Source of the DNA: Bacteroidota bacterium
GTDB taxonomy: Bacteria; Bacteroidota; Bacteroidia; Bacteroidales; GCA-2748055
DNA: 53,340 nucleotides
Direction of reading: 5' to 3'
NCBI GenBank assembly: GCA_024640885.1
Contig: JAHEEC010000020.1
Span: 1 to 53,340, forward strand
In this document: positions 46,439-53,340 of the stretch, one piece after another
Numbering within the stretch: position 1 is the stretch's first letter
Layout of the letters: each line of letters starts with the position of its first letter
The notes under the pieces: model-generated
Seen by the model: only the letters and a program-made list of their open reading frames with translations
The model's database searches: none
What the model was told of the DNA's origin: nothing
Position numbers and translations under genes: made by a program

Positions 46439-47530
46439 TTATTCAGAAATAGCTACACCCACGTAGGAATCTGCGGTTCCGTAATAGAGAAACCATTTGG
46501 AATGGAAATAAACCAGGCCTTCTGCAAAGGTGGTACCGGATTCATACTGCCCGGTGATCTCGTGGGGTAGGGTAGGCCTCAGTAAAAAACTGTCGCTCCT
46601 GTAGATGACCCTCTCCGGGTCGTTCTTGTCAAATACGATCTTTCCCACCGAATACATTCCCCTGGGCAGGCCAGGATCCGCATCATCAAAATCCGAATTT
46701 TTGCCATTGTAGAACAGCACGATCCCCTCATCAGTAATGATGGCAGGGGGACCGCATTCGGTGAGCTGGCTGTCGAATTTATGGCTTCTGGGTTCAGCCA
46801 CCGCCTTCAGGTTGCCCGCTTCATCCAGCAACGGGTACCAGTCATGCAAATTCTCGGACCAGGCCAGGTTGATAATGTTCTCGCCCCAGTACATCCAGTA
46901 TTTACCATCCAGTTGGGCCAGGATCTGCCTGGATCCTTCCATTTTTGTGATCATGGACCCTGATTTGGACCATTGATCCAGGAATCTCCCCTCATGGGCC
47001 CTGGCGAATGCAGGACCCTTTTTGTCCCAGTGAACCAGGTCTGTGGAAAAGGCGATGCTGAGCCTTGCAATATCCCGGTTCCATGCGGTATAGGCCATTA
47101 CATAGACCCCATCCCCGGTCTCTGCCACCCTTGGATCCTCGCAGCCCCCCGGGTAATCATATTGCATAAATTCCCCGCTGTCGGGATATAGGACAGGCTC
47201 CGCACGGGTTGTGAAGTGGATGCCGTCTTCACTGGAGGCGAGCCCGATCCTGGAGGTTCTCCACCCCAGGATGGCATCGGGATTATCCTCGCTCCTGACC
47301 AGAAGATAAACCCTGCCATCCCTGACAACGGCACCCGGGTTGAATACATCTGCCTTTTGCCATTTCACCTCTTCATTCTTTACCGGGCAGATGAAGGTCA
47401 GCGTGGAATCTGCCCTGATGATGGGATTTTCATCGGGTTTGTAAAAACTTTGAAAATCCCACTCAAATGCAGGGTTTGAATTGCATCCAAGGAAGATCAG
47501 CGGAACCATGTAAAACAATAATTTTTTCAT
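46439..47530 (-). CDS. GH130-family lipoprotein (mannoside phosphorylase/hydrolase-like)
   Basis: A 363-residue, five-bladed propeller enzyme attached to a membrane by lipid: signal MKKLLFYMVPLIFLGC with Cys16. The family core reads FNPGAVVRDGRVYLLVRSED near residue 63, GGCEDPRVAETGDG near residue 128 with proposed catalytic Asp132, YTAWNRDIARLSIAFSTDL near 150, then the strands with QLTECGPPAIITDEGIVLFY and FAEGLVYFHSKWFLYYGTAD. GH130 contains mannoside phosphorylases and beta-1,2-mannosidases; the lipoprotein form suggests a periplasmic or surface hydrolase rather than a cytosolic phosphorylase, by analogy only. It converges on the FG-GAP run and follows a methyltransferase gene. Confidence 0.86.
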   Translation of the reverse strand: MKKLLFYMVPLIFLGCNSNPAFEWDFQSFYKPDENPIIRADSTLTFICPVKNEEVKWQKADVFNPGAVVRDGRVYLLVRSEDNPDAILGWRTSRIGLASSEDGIHFTTRAEPVLYPDSGEFMQYDYPGGCEDPRVAETGDGVYVMAYTAWNRDIARLSIAFSTDLVHWDKKGPAFARAHEGRFLDQWSKSGSMITKMEGSRQILAQLDGKYWMYWGENIINLAWSENLHDWYPLLDEAGNLKAVAEPRSHKFDSQLTECGPPAIITDEGIVLFYNGKNSDFDDADPGLPRGMYSVGKIVFDKNDPERVIYRSDSFLLRPTLPHEITGQYESGTTFAEGLVYFHSKWFLYYGTADSYVGVAISE

Positions 47531-47542
47531 TTGCGGCGAATA

Positions 47543-48547
47543 TTAATCGGGTTTAAGAATATAAAGCACATGGGATGACTGGTTGAACATGCCCGCAGTA
47601 AATCCGTTGATCCTGATCTCCTCCACCTGGTAGCCACTTTCTGAAAAGAGTTCGCCCCATTCGACGATGGATTTAAATCCGAAGGGGAATGCCATCTGAT
47701 GAACTCCCATCACCAGCGAATTTCCCAGGACGTCGATGATGGTCAGGACACTCAGTTGCTCTTCCCTGGTCATCATCGCAAAGTCCCCGAAAAGGAATTG
47801 CTCCTGAGCCCGCCCTGCCACCTGCATCTGAAGATCTTCGCGGGTTCCAATTTCATGCCGTGGAAGAATTACATCCTCCTCGATGATGAGCCTGCCATGA
47901 TCATGAAGGGCGCTGCGCAGGTTTCGCAGGAAGATGCTCCGTGATTCATCTGTGGAACCCACATGATGCAGCACCGCAATGCATGTGGCAAGGTCGTAGC
48001 GCTGCTGGCTTACAGATCCTTCCTTTGAGAAATCCAATACCTGGAAACCGATCTCATTCTTCAGGCCCTCGGTCCGCCAATCCAGTACATCAATGCCCGC
48101 GTATTCCCTGAACTGCGGGTGCTCCTTTTTCAGGTAAGCCACCAGGTCCCCACCGCCGCACCCTATATCACAGTAAGATCCTCCCCGAAGGTAGGGACCA
48201 AGCTGCTCCGCCTTCTTTTTTAATTTTCCCCCGTGCTTATATGCTTCATAGGCACTGTCGAATGCATCGAACCATATGGGAGAGTGGCCGGGACCATTCC
48301 GCGCCATTTTATTTAACAGGGGGGTCAACAACCGGGGATCTCCCCGGATGTGCGCTATCTCTCTGAAAATGGTACGGCAAAGGGTGCTGCACTGCAAATG
48401 GATTTTATCTGCGTCAAGACCATGGCACTCGGGGTGATGCTCCAGGATGGCTTCCGCATAATTGTGGATCATCATGCGTTCCACCAGTTCCCTGGCCCTG
48501 TCAATCCTGAAGGCAGATAGAAATTTCGCGGATTCCTCTATATTCAT
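47543..48547 (-). CDS. Class I SAM-dependent methyltransferase
   Basis: A 334-residue enzyme. ATG 48547 is preferred to the in-frame GTG 48646 because it forms an ATGA overlap with the preceding ORF. An alpha-helical N-terminal cap (residues 1-130) precedes the Rossmann core. SAM-binding motif I is GSYCDIGCGGGDLVAYLKKE near residue 138, followed by YAGIDVLDWR (motif II), LATCIAVLHHVGSTDESR (post-I/post-II) and RLIIEEDVILPRHEIGT. The C-terminal part, FKSIVEWGELFSESGYQVEE, is a common methyltransferase ending. Substrate unknown. It could act on a surface sugar or lipid, judged from its neighbours. Confidence 0.8.
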   Translation of the reverse strand: MNIEESAKFLSAFRIDRARELVERMMIHNYAEAILEHHPECHGLDADKIHLQCSTLCRTIFREIAHIRGDPRLLTPLLNKMARNGPGHSPIWFDAFDSAYEAYKHGGKLKKKAEQLGPYLRGGSYCDIGCGGGDLVAYLKKEHPQFREYAGIDVLDWRTEGLKNEIGFQVLDFSKEGSVSQQRYDLATCIAVLHHVGSTDESRSIFLRNLRSALHDHGRLIIEEDVILPRHEIGTREDLQMQVAGRAQEQFLFGDFAMMTREEQLSVLTIIDVLGNSLVMGVHQMAFPFGFKSIVEWGELFSESGYQVEEIRINGFTAGMFNQSSHVLYILKPD

Positions 48548-48813
48548 CGTTCTGGTATTGAACCCTTGAATGAGTTCATGTGATGCCAGGCTTGACCATG
48601 CCTTGCCGCATTCAAACCGGGGCTTCCCCGTTTCGCGCTGAGACACCAGCTGCCAGAGACGGAGATAGCTCCGTAAAATGGACGGTCCACCCTCTTCACG
48701 ATTTCAGTGATCAACCCGGCATCGGAACTGAAGAGGACATGGGAAGCCAGTGGTGACATCGAAAGGGCAGCGCGGCCCGCAGTTGCATTTCTTAATAAAG
48801 TTCTTCTTTTCAT
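48544..48813 (-). CDS. Short ORF with Tat signal, possible remnant
   Basis: An 89-residue ORF that begins MKRRTLLRNATAGRAALSMS and then PLASHVLFSSDAGLITEIV, a typical Tat signal of Bacteroidota oxidoreductases (twin Arg, then a hydrophobic alanine-rich stretch, here interrupted by Arg). After residue 45 the protein loses any recognisable domain and ends in KGSIPER. Its stop overlaps the methyltransferase start as ATGA, and it starts 16 bases after the FkbM gene. It may be the deleted remains of a longer Tat-exported enzyme, or a small exported protein. Note that the methyltransferase frame is also open here, so the reading is not exclusive. Confidence 0.35.
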   Translation of the reverse strand: MKRRTLLRNATAGRAALSMSPLASHVLFSSDAGLITEIVKRVDRPFYGAISVSGSWCLSAKRGSPGLNAARHGQAWHHMNSFKGSIPER

Positions 48814-48829
48814 AAGGGTGATTGGACTC

Positions 48830-49771
48830 TTATTTGCTAAAGATCTTTCGGGGGATCGTTTCCAGGTGCCGGCCGGTAAAGCAATAGATGTTATCGTGTG
48901 CGGGCAGCTCTGACCGATGATGGATCTCAACAAGCCTGGAGACCTTGCTTTTATCAATTCTCGATTTGAAAAGCCGGTAGTTTCCCAATGACATTAAATA
49001 GTCGTATAGGGCGCCTGTTCCGACCCCGTTCAGGTTATCCCTCAGTTCCGAACACTCGATAATCAGCATGGGGGAGGGCTCCCCGGCCAGGATTTCATGC
49101 GCACCCCTGAGTGCCTCCAGCTCGTATCCTTCAATATCCACCTTGATCAGCGCCACGCGTGGTTCATCCTTCAGGAAGGCCGAGAGGGTGGTGATGGTTA
49201 CCTCCTGTCCGACCGATTGGCTGGAGGGTTTAATCAGGGAGGCGCCACCCCTGTTCATGTCACTGCTTTCATAGATCTTTCCGTGCCCACGGCGGCTGCC
49301 CACGGCGCAATCCGAAGTTTCAATGTTTTGAATATTATTTAATTCAATGTTCTGCTTCAGGATGGCCATGGTTTCCCGGCCGGGTTCGAATGCAATAACC
49401 CTGCCGGTGTTCCCGACGATCAAGGAGGCAAAGAGGTAGATCAATCCAATATTGGCCCCCACATCCACGAACAGGTCACCTTCATTCAGAATTTTATTGA
49501 TAATGAAAAGGGTTCCTTTTTCATAGGTGCCCGTATAATAGATGCTTTCCTCTACTCCATGGTCCCTCACGGGATCGATGATCATGGGGAAGCCGTACAG
49601 GGTCCTGATGGTGATTGCTCCCCCGGGGTTTGGGATCAATATCTTCGGCAGGTGATGGGCCAGTTTCCGCACCCCCCTGATGTCCACATCCCGGAGCGAG
49701 GAGATGAGTTTATGGCGAAGCCTGAAGCTTTTTATCCTGGACAACTTACCCTGATTTTTTAATTCGTACAA
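48830..49771 (-). CDS. FkbM-family methyltransferase
   Basis: A 313-residue SAM-dependent O-methyltransferase of the FkbM kind, often acting on glycans. Motif I is LFVDVGANIGLIYLFASLIV near residue 100, motif post-I is VIAFEPGRETMAILKQNI, and the FkbM signature KVDIEGYELEALRGAHEIL lies near residue 210. No ATG exists near the 5' end; TTG 49771 is the nearest start, and the frame stays open upstream into the end of the DUF1080 gene, so the true start is uncertain. The first clear ATG would cut the domain. It shares its strand with the DUF1080 gene upstream and the other methyltransferase downstream. Confidence 0.85.
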   Translation of the reverse strand: MYELKNQGKLSRIKSFRLRHKLISSLRDVDIRGVRKLAHHLPKILIPNPGGAITIRTLYGFPMIIDPVRDHGVEESIYYTGTYEKGTLFIINKILNEGDLFVDVGANIGLIYLFASLIVGNTGRVIAFEPGRETMAILKQNIELNNIQNIETSDCAVGSRRGHGKIYESSDMNRGGASLIKPSSQSVGQEVTITTLSAFLKDEPRVALIKVDIEGYELEALRGAHEILAGEPSPMLIIECSELRDNLNGVGTGALYDYLMSLGNYRLFKSRIDKSKVSRLVEIHHRSELPAHDNIYCFTGRHLETIPRKIFSK

Positions 49772-49797
49772 TTTCAGACCCGCAGCCTGCAGGAATT

Positions 49798-50646
49798 TTA
49801 GGGGTGTGAGGATGTTCCCGGTTCAAGGGGCGTCAGATCCACTCTACGGATGAATACTTCAGCGCTTTCAGACTGGATCTGGATACGGCCCATGGCCGGT
49901 CTGACCCCGGTTGCCCTGTTAACGACGGTTCCATTCAGTAAGACGGTGATCTGGTCGCCCGCCGCCACGCATTCAAGGGTGTTCCACTCCCCATGGGGAC
50001 GTTCAATGTCATTATTTCCCCGAAAACCCAGCTCGTCCTTCCATCCCGGATCCCTGCCGTACCAGTTGATGCGACCCTCCCGGATGGTCTCCCGGTCTCC
50101 CTCCGGTTGAAAGACGAATGACTCGCCCTGTTTCTCGGGGGCCACCGTACAGGTGATCTGGAACCGTTCGCTTCCGTCACCCACCACAATGAAATCACCG
50201 GTGCCTCCTTCGATCATCTGGCACTCAATGGAGTTCATCCAGATCCCCTGCGAACTGCCATCTTCGCCCTGGGAATGCAGCAACAGGCCGCTGTCCCTTG
50301 CATTTTGTTTTCTGGGTTCATGGTTTATTTCACCCCATTTGAATTCCACCACGATCCTGTAATCCTTGAATTCCTTATGGGTGGTAATGCAGCCCCACTC
50401 CTCACCGGAGATCCTGATCATTCCATCCCTAACCGTGAAGACACCCTTCGGGTCCGCATCCCGTCCACGGGGTTTAAGAAAAGTATACCAGCCCTCCAGG
50501 TTCTCCCCGTTGAATAACCTGATGGTCTGGCTGCCTTCCCGGGTCCAGGGATCCTGCCGGGGCCTGGCAGGTTGTCCGAAAACCAGGGCTCCCTGGATTA
50601 TCAGGAGGATCAATGTATGGATGGATAACTGGCGGCTATTTTTCAT
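49798..50646 (-). CDS. DUF1080 (3-keto-disaccharide hydrolase domain) exported protein
   Basis: A 282-residue exported protein. ATG 50646 gives a signal peptide (LSIHTLILLIIQGALVFGQ); GTG 50664 would add six residues. The DUF1080 fold opens with IRLFNGENLEGWYTFLKPRG near residue 45 and has the conserved GVFTVRDGMIRISGEEWGCI and YRIVVEFKWGE strands, then HSQGEDGSSQGIWMNSIECQ near residue 125 and EWNTLECVAAGDQITVLLNG near residue 220. The fold is a concanavalin-like jelly roll, associated in Bacteroidota with 3-keto-glycoside breakdown. No 3-keto oxidoreductase lies beside it, unless the Tat remnant was one. Confidence 0.9.
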   Translation of the reverse strand: MKNSRQLSIHTLILLIIQGALVFGQPARPRQDPWTREGSQTIRLFNGENLEGWYTFLKPRGRDADPKGVFTVRDGMIRISGEEWGCITTHKEFKDYRIVVEFKWGEINHEPRKQNARDSGLLLHSQGEDGSSQGIWMNSIECQMIEGGTGDFIVVGDGSERFQITCTVAPEKQGESFVFQPEGDRETIREGRINWYGRDPGWKDELGFRGNNDIERPHGEWNTLECVAAGDQITVLLNGTVVNRATGVRPAMGRIQIQSESAEVFIRRVDLTPLEPGTSSHP

Positions 50647-50690
50647 GGTATTCTGGTTTTTCACAAATTATTAAATTCAATCCACAAATC

Positions 50691-50718
50691 AATTGTGAAC
50701 CCGGATAAACTCACAATT
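50691..50718. promoter_or_regulatory. 8-bp perfect inverted repeat between the DUF1080 and CotH genes
   Basis: AATTGTGA at 50691-50698 and TCACAATT at 50711-50718 are exact complements with 12 bases between them, so the half-sites are 20 bases apart, two helical turns. It lies in the divergent gap and upstream of a TATATTTA -7-like box (50733-50740) for CotH. The half-site resembles CRP's TGTGA but the spacing does not. Confidence 0.42.
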
Positions 50719-50747
50719 AAAAAACAATCAGCTATATTTATCGCCCC

Positions 50748-52190
50748 ATGAAAAGGTACGCCCCTATATTGCTGCTGTTTTTTCTTTTCGCCTGCCAGAG
50801 GGATCCCGTTGATGAGCCCATGGACGAAAATCCTTTTGATGTGGAGACAGGCACCAGTGAAATCCCTTATATCATCATTGAAACCGGGGGTGTTGATATC
50901 CTGAATGAGCCTAAAATACCTGCAGAGATGAAGCTCTATCTGCAGAAGGCTGAAGTCCAGCACGCCCGGATCGGGATCGAGTACAGGGGCTCCACCTCCT
51001 TCAGACTTTCAGATAAAAAATCCTATGGCATCGAAACCCGGGACATGGATGGCAATGATGTGGATGTCTCCTTTTTCGGATTCCCGCTGGAGGAGGACTG
51101 GATCCTCATGGGACATATTGTCAATCTGGGGCAGGGTTATATTTTTGACCGTACACTCATGTACCACTACCTGGGTTATGAACTCTTCCGCAAGATGGGA
51201 AGGTATGCCAGCCGCTCCGAATTCGTTGAACTGGAACTGAACGGAGAATACCAGGGTGTATACATATTCATGGAGAAGCTCAAACAGGACAGGAACCGGA
51301 TCGATGTGTCGGATCTCGGGCCCGCGGACATCACCCCCGATGCAATTTCCGGGGGTTATATCCTGAAGATTGACAAGACTGCCGGAGGGGACCTGAACAT
51401 TGACCAGCCCCTGGAATACTTTGAAAACAACTGGGATGATGATGCCCGGTACAGCCCCGATATCAGTTTCCGGTCCCGGTACGATATATACGGAAGGGTG
51501 CTGGGATTTGAACCCTTCGGACCTCCATACCATTCCAACCAGTACCTGGAAACCTATTTTCTCTATGAATACCCGAAGTCTAAAGATATAACCGATGCAC
51601 AAAAGGCCTATATCCAGGGTTATATTGATGATTTTGAGAGTGCGCTGCTGTCGGATGACTTTGATGCCGAAACCAGGACCTACACCGATTATATAGACCT
51701 CGGCACATTTGTGGATTTCTTCATCATCAATGAGCTTTGCCGGAATGTGGACGGCTACAGGTTAAGTACCTACCTCTACAAGGACAGGGGAGGGAAGCTT
51801 TCCATGGGGCCCATATGGGACCTGAACATCGGGTATGATTCGGGGGACCGGGTACCCTTTGACGACTGGGTCATCAACTACAACAATTACGTGAGCCAGG
51901 ACGCCTGGATGATGCCCTTCTGGTGGCCCAGGCTAATGGAGGATCCCATTTTCAGAAGTGCACTGAAGGTGCGCTGGGAAGAGTTGCGCGCAGGTGTTTT
52001 AAGTACCCAGGAGCTGCTCGGGCTGGTGGACCGGACCGCCGGTTACCTGAAGGACAACGGGGCGGTGAGGAGAAACTACAACCTGTGGGATGCAGGTTTG
52101 ATGGTGGATTACGATGCCAGCATCGGAAGCCTTAAATCATTCCTGGAACAGCGCGCCGGCTGGATGGACGGAGAGATCTCCTCTTTCTGA
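50748..52190 (+). CDS. CotH kinase-family lipoprotein
   Basis: A 480-residue lipoprotein: MKRYAPILLLFFLFACQRDP, lipidated Cys16. The kinase-like CotH fold is recognised from HARIGIEYRGSTSFRLSDKKS near residue 65, where the family binds its substrate strand, GHIVNLGQGYIFDRTLMYHY near residue 122, the RYASRSEFVELELNGEYQGVYI-type segment near residue 151, ISGGYILKIDK near residue 200 and the acidic GPIWDLNIGYDSGDR motif near residue 352, similar to the metal-binding end of the site. In bacilli CotH phosphorylates spore coat proteins; here the target is unknown but should be at the cell surface. A predicted promoter and inverted repeat precede it. Confidence 0.88.
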   Translation: MKRYAPILLLFFLFACQRDPVDEPMDENPFDVETGTSEIPYIIIETGGVDILNEPKIPAEMKLYLQKAEVQHARIGIEYRGSTSFRLSDKKSYGIETRDMDGNDVDVSFFGFPLEEDWILMGHIVNLGQGYIFDRTLMYHYLGYELFRKMGRYASRSEFVELELNGEYQGVYIFMEKLKQDRNRIDVSDLGPADITPDAISGGYILKIDKTAGGDLNIDQPLEYFENNWDDDARYSPDISFRSRYDIYGRVLGFEPFGPPYHSNQYLETYFLYEYPKSKDITDAQKAYIQGYIDDFESALLSDDFDAETRTYTDYIDLGTFVDFFIINELCRNVDGYRLSTYLYKDRGGKLSMGPIWDLNIGYDSGDRVPFDDWVINYNNYVSQDAWMMPFWWPRLMEDPIFRSALKVRWEELRAGVLSTQELLGLVDRTAGYLKDNGAVRRNYNLWDAGLMVDYDASIGSLKSFLEQRAGWMDGEISSF

Positions 52191-52243
52191 AGCTCCCGAA
52201 CCACTTTCTCCTTCGGTGTGGCCAGAAATCCTTATTACCTGGA

Positions 52244-53143
52244 TCACAGGTGTTGCAGGGCACCTTCCAGATCGGGGTATTGAAACCTGAATCCCGAAGC
52301 CAGGAGCTTTTCTGAAGATACCCTGCTTCCCTCCAGGATCATCACGGATAATTCGCCGAAGGCCAATCTTAGGGCAAATGCGGGGATACGGGGAAACCAG
52401 AAAGGTCTGTGCAGATGCCTTGCCAGAATCCTAGTAAAGTCATAATTGGTAATGTGTTCCGGCGCAACCGCATTGTATGCCCCGGAAAATTCTGAGTCCA
52501 CAATCGCCCTCTCATAGATATTGCATAAATCCTCCATATGGATCCATGGCATATACTGGCGACCATCTCCAAGGGCAGATCCAATACCCAGTTTTACAGG
52601 CAAAGAGATCCTTGACAGGGCTCCTCCCTTCGCGGTAAGTACAATTCCCGTGCGTATTTTCACGGTCCTAATCCCCAATTCACCGATGCGGTCCGCCACT
52701 GCTTCCCATTTCCGGCAGGTATCACCCAGGAAATCACCGGCCGGAGGATCTGTCTCCTTGAAAATATTTTCAGAACTATGAGCTCCGTAATAGCCTATAG
52801 CAGAGGCTGTAATAAAAACTTTTGGCCTGGAGTCAAGCTTCTTCAGATGATTGAATAATAGATCTCCTGATTTAACCCTGCTTTCCTGGATCTGGAGCTT
52901 CCTTTCTGCGGTCCATCTTTTCTCGCCGATGTTGACCCCCGCCAGGTGGATGATTGCATTGGATGAGCGCAGGGCATCCTCATCAATCATATCTTTCCCG
53001 GGATCCCAGAAATATGCTTCTACGGGACCATTTGTACTTTTTTTCCTGGTCAGGACCGCCACCTCGTAATCCTTATCCTGCAGGTGCCGGGCAAGATGCC
53101 GGCCGATGAGCCCGCTTCCCCCTGTAATCAGCACTTTAGTCAT
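52244..53143 (-). CDS. TIGR01777-family epimerase/oxidoreductase (YfcH-like)
   Basis: A 299-residue cytosolic short-chain-dehydrogenase-like protein. The dinucleotide-binding loop is VLITGGSGLIGRHLARHL at residues 4-21. Other family segments are AIIHLAGVNIGEKRWTAERK near residue 63, FITASAIGYYGAHSSE near residue 107 with the Tyr of the Yx3K pair altered (YYGA), VKIRTGIVLTAKGGALSRIS near residue 160 and MPWIHMEDLCNIYERAIVDS near residue 195; the C-terminal DUF1731 part begins FRFQYPDLEGAL. Function is not established in most bacteria. It starts at ATG 53143 and stands alone after the CotH gene, which is on the other strand. Confidence 0.92.
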   Translation of the reverse strand: MTKVLITGGSGLIGRHLARHLQDKDYEVAVLTRKKSTNGPVEAYFWDPGKDMIDEDALRSSNAIIHLAGVNIGEKRWTAERKLQIQESRVKSGDLLFNHLKKLDSRPKVFITASAIGYYGAHSSENIFKETDPPAGDFLGDTCRKWEAVADRIGELGIRTVKIRTGIVLTAKGGALSRISLPVKLGIGSALGDGRQYMPWIHMEDLCNIYERAIVDSEFSGAYNAVAPEHITNYDFTRILARHLHRPFWFPRIPAFALRLAFGELSVMILEGSRVSSEKLLASGFRFQYPDLEGALQHL

Positions 53144-53189
53144 TTTTCCTTAAATTTAGATGCCTGCAGACTGACTGCAAACAGGGTTG

Positions 53190-53340
53190 CTACCCCCCGG
53201 TGGAGGTTCCTATAAGATAACCGATACCAAAGGTAATGGCCGCCGCCGCCAGGCCAAAGATCACCTGCCTGAACCCCGAAACCCATACATTCCTCCCGGT
53301 GAATAACGTGATCGCTGCACCAATTAAAAACAGGCCGGCT
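53190..53340 (-). CDS. VIT1/CCC1-family transporter, C-terminal end (partial)
   Basis: On the minus strand an open frame runs from the window edge to a TAG at 53190-53192. It reads GLFLIGAAITLFTGRNVWVS then GFRQVIFGLAAAAITFGIGYLIGTSTGG. Two hydrophobic segments joined by an Arg-containing loop, ending in GIGYLIG, match the last two membrane helices of VIT1/CCC1 Fe2+/Mn2+ transporters. Only about 50 residues are present; the start lies outside the window. The family call rests on this short stretch. Confidence 0.6.
   Translation of the reverse strand, partial: AGLFLIGAAITLFTGRNVWVSGFRQVIFGLAAAAITFGIGYLIGTSTGG

Noticed and set aside
50691-50718. CRP-type site
   Set aside because: The half-sites resemble TGTGA/TCACA, but the spacer between them is 14 bases instead of six.

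Overview
The window reads as one contig of a Bacteroidota chromosome, most likely of the Bacteroidales/Marinilabiliales type. Support: a SusC/SusD pair, a type IX secretion C-terminal domain on a protease, many lipoproteins, promoters of the form TTTG-N17-20-TAnnTTTG rather than E. coli type boxes, few clear Shine-Dalgarno sites, and the dapA / DUF6913-like / ligA order. I see no rRNA or tRNA gene, no CRISPR array and no insertion sequence. The genus cannot be decided from the window.

Region 1 (1-20.2 kb) is mostly core genome: the end of secA, dapA, a DUF6913-like gene and ligA; then a run of a T9SS serine protease, a periplasmic binding protein, a small helical protein, a FecCD-type permease and its ATPase (an iron-chelate, heme or cobalamin importer); a glycosyltransferase; argS, a TPR protein, a DUF3078-like outer-membrane protein, folD, ffh, an LVIVD-repeat lipoprotein and an outer-membrane protein. 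Region 2 (20.2-30.6 kb) holds a winged-helix/AT-hook DNA-binding protein, a class I photolyase, NhaA, a membrane polyferredoxin, a VOC protein, an AbgT transporter, a GNAT acetyltransferase, a degenerate-NUDIX transcription regulator divergent from a GH3 enzyme, and a MaoC-type hydratase.

Region 3 (30.6-46.4 kb) is the most unusual part. A SusC/SusD pair ends at a strong terminator and is followed on the same strand by three tandem paralogous lipoproteins of about 1,100 residues. Each has seven DxNxDGxxD repeats, an ASPIC/UnbV domain, then seven more repeats, which suggests two seven-bladed propellers. An unrecognised 209-residue lipoprotein sits between the first and second copies. Region 4 (46.4-53.3 kb) is accessory carbohydrate and surface biology: a GH130 lipoprotein, two methyltransferases (one FkbM-type), a short Tat-signal ORF, a DUF1080 protein, a CotH-kinase-family lipoprotein, a TIGR01777 epimerase and the end of a VIT1/CCC1-type transporter.

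The best regulatory call is a 10-bp perfect inverted repeat between the NUDIX regulator and the GH3 gene; its spacer contains the predicted -33 box of the GH3 promoter. Other signals are strong terminators after susD, after the outer-membrane protein at 20.2 kb and upstream of argS, a double hairpin at 19.3 kb, and an inverted repeat between the DUF1080 and CotH genes. All family calls come from reading motifs by eye; no database search was run.
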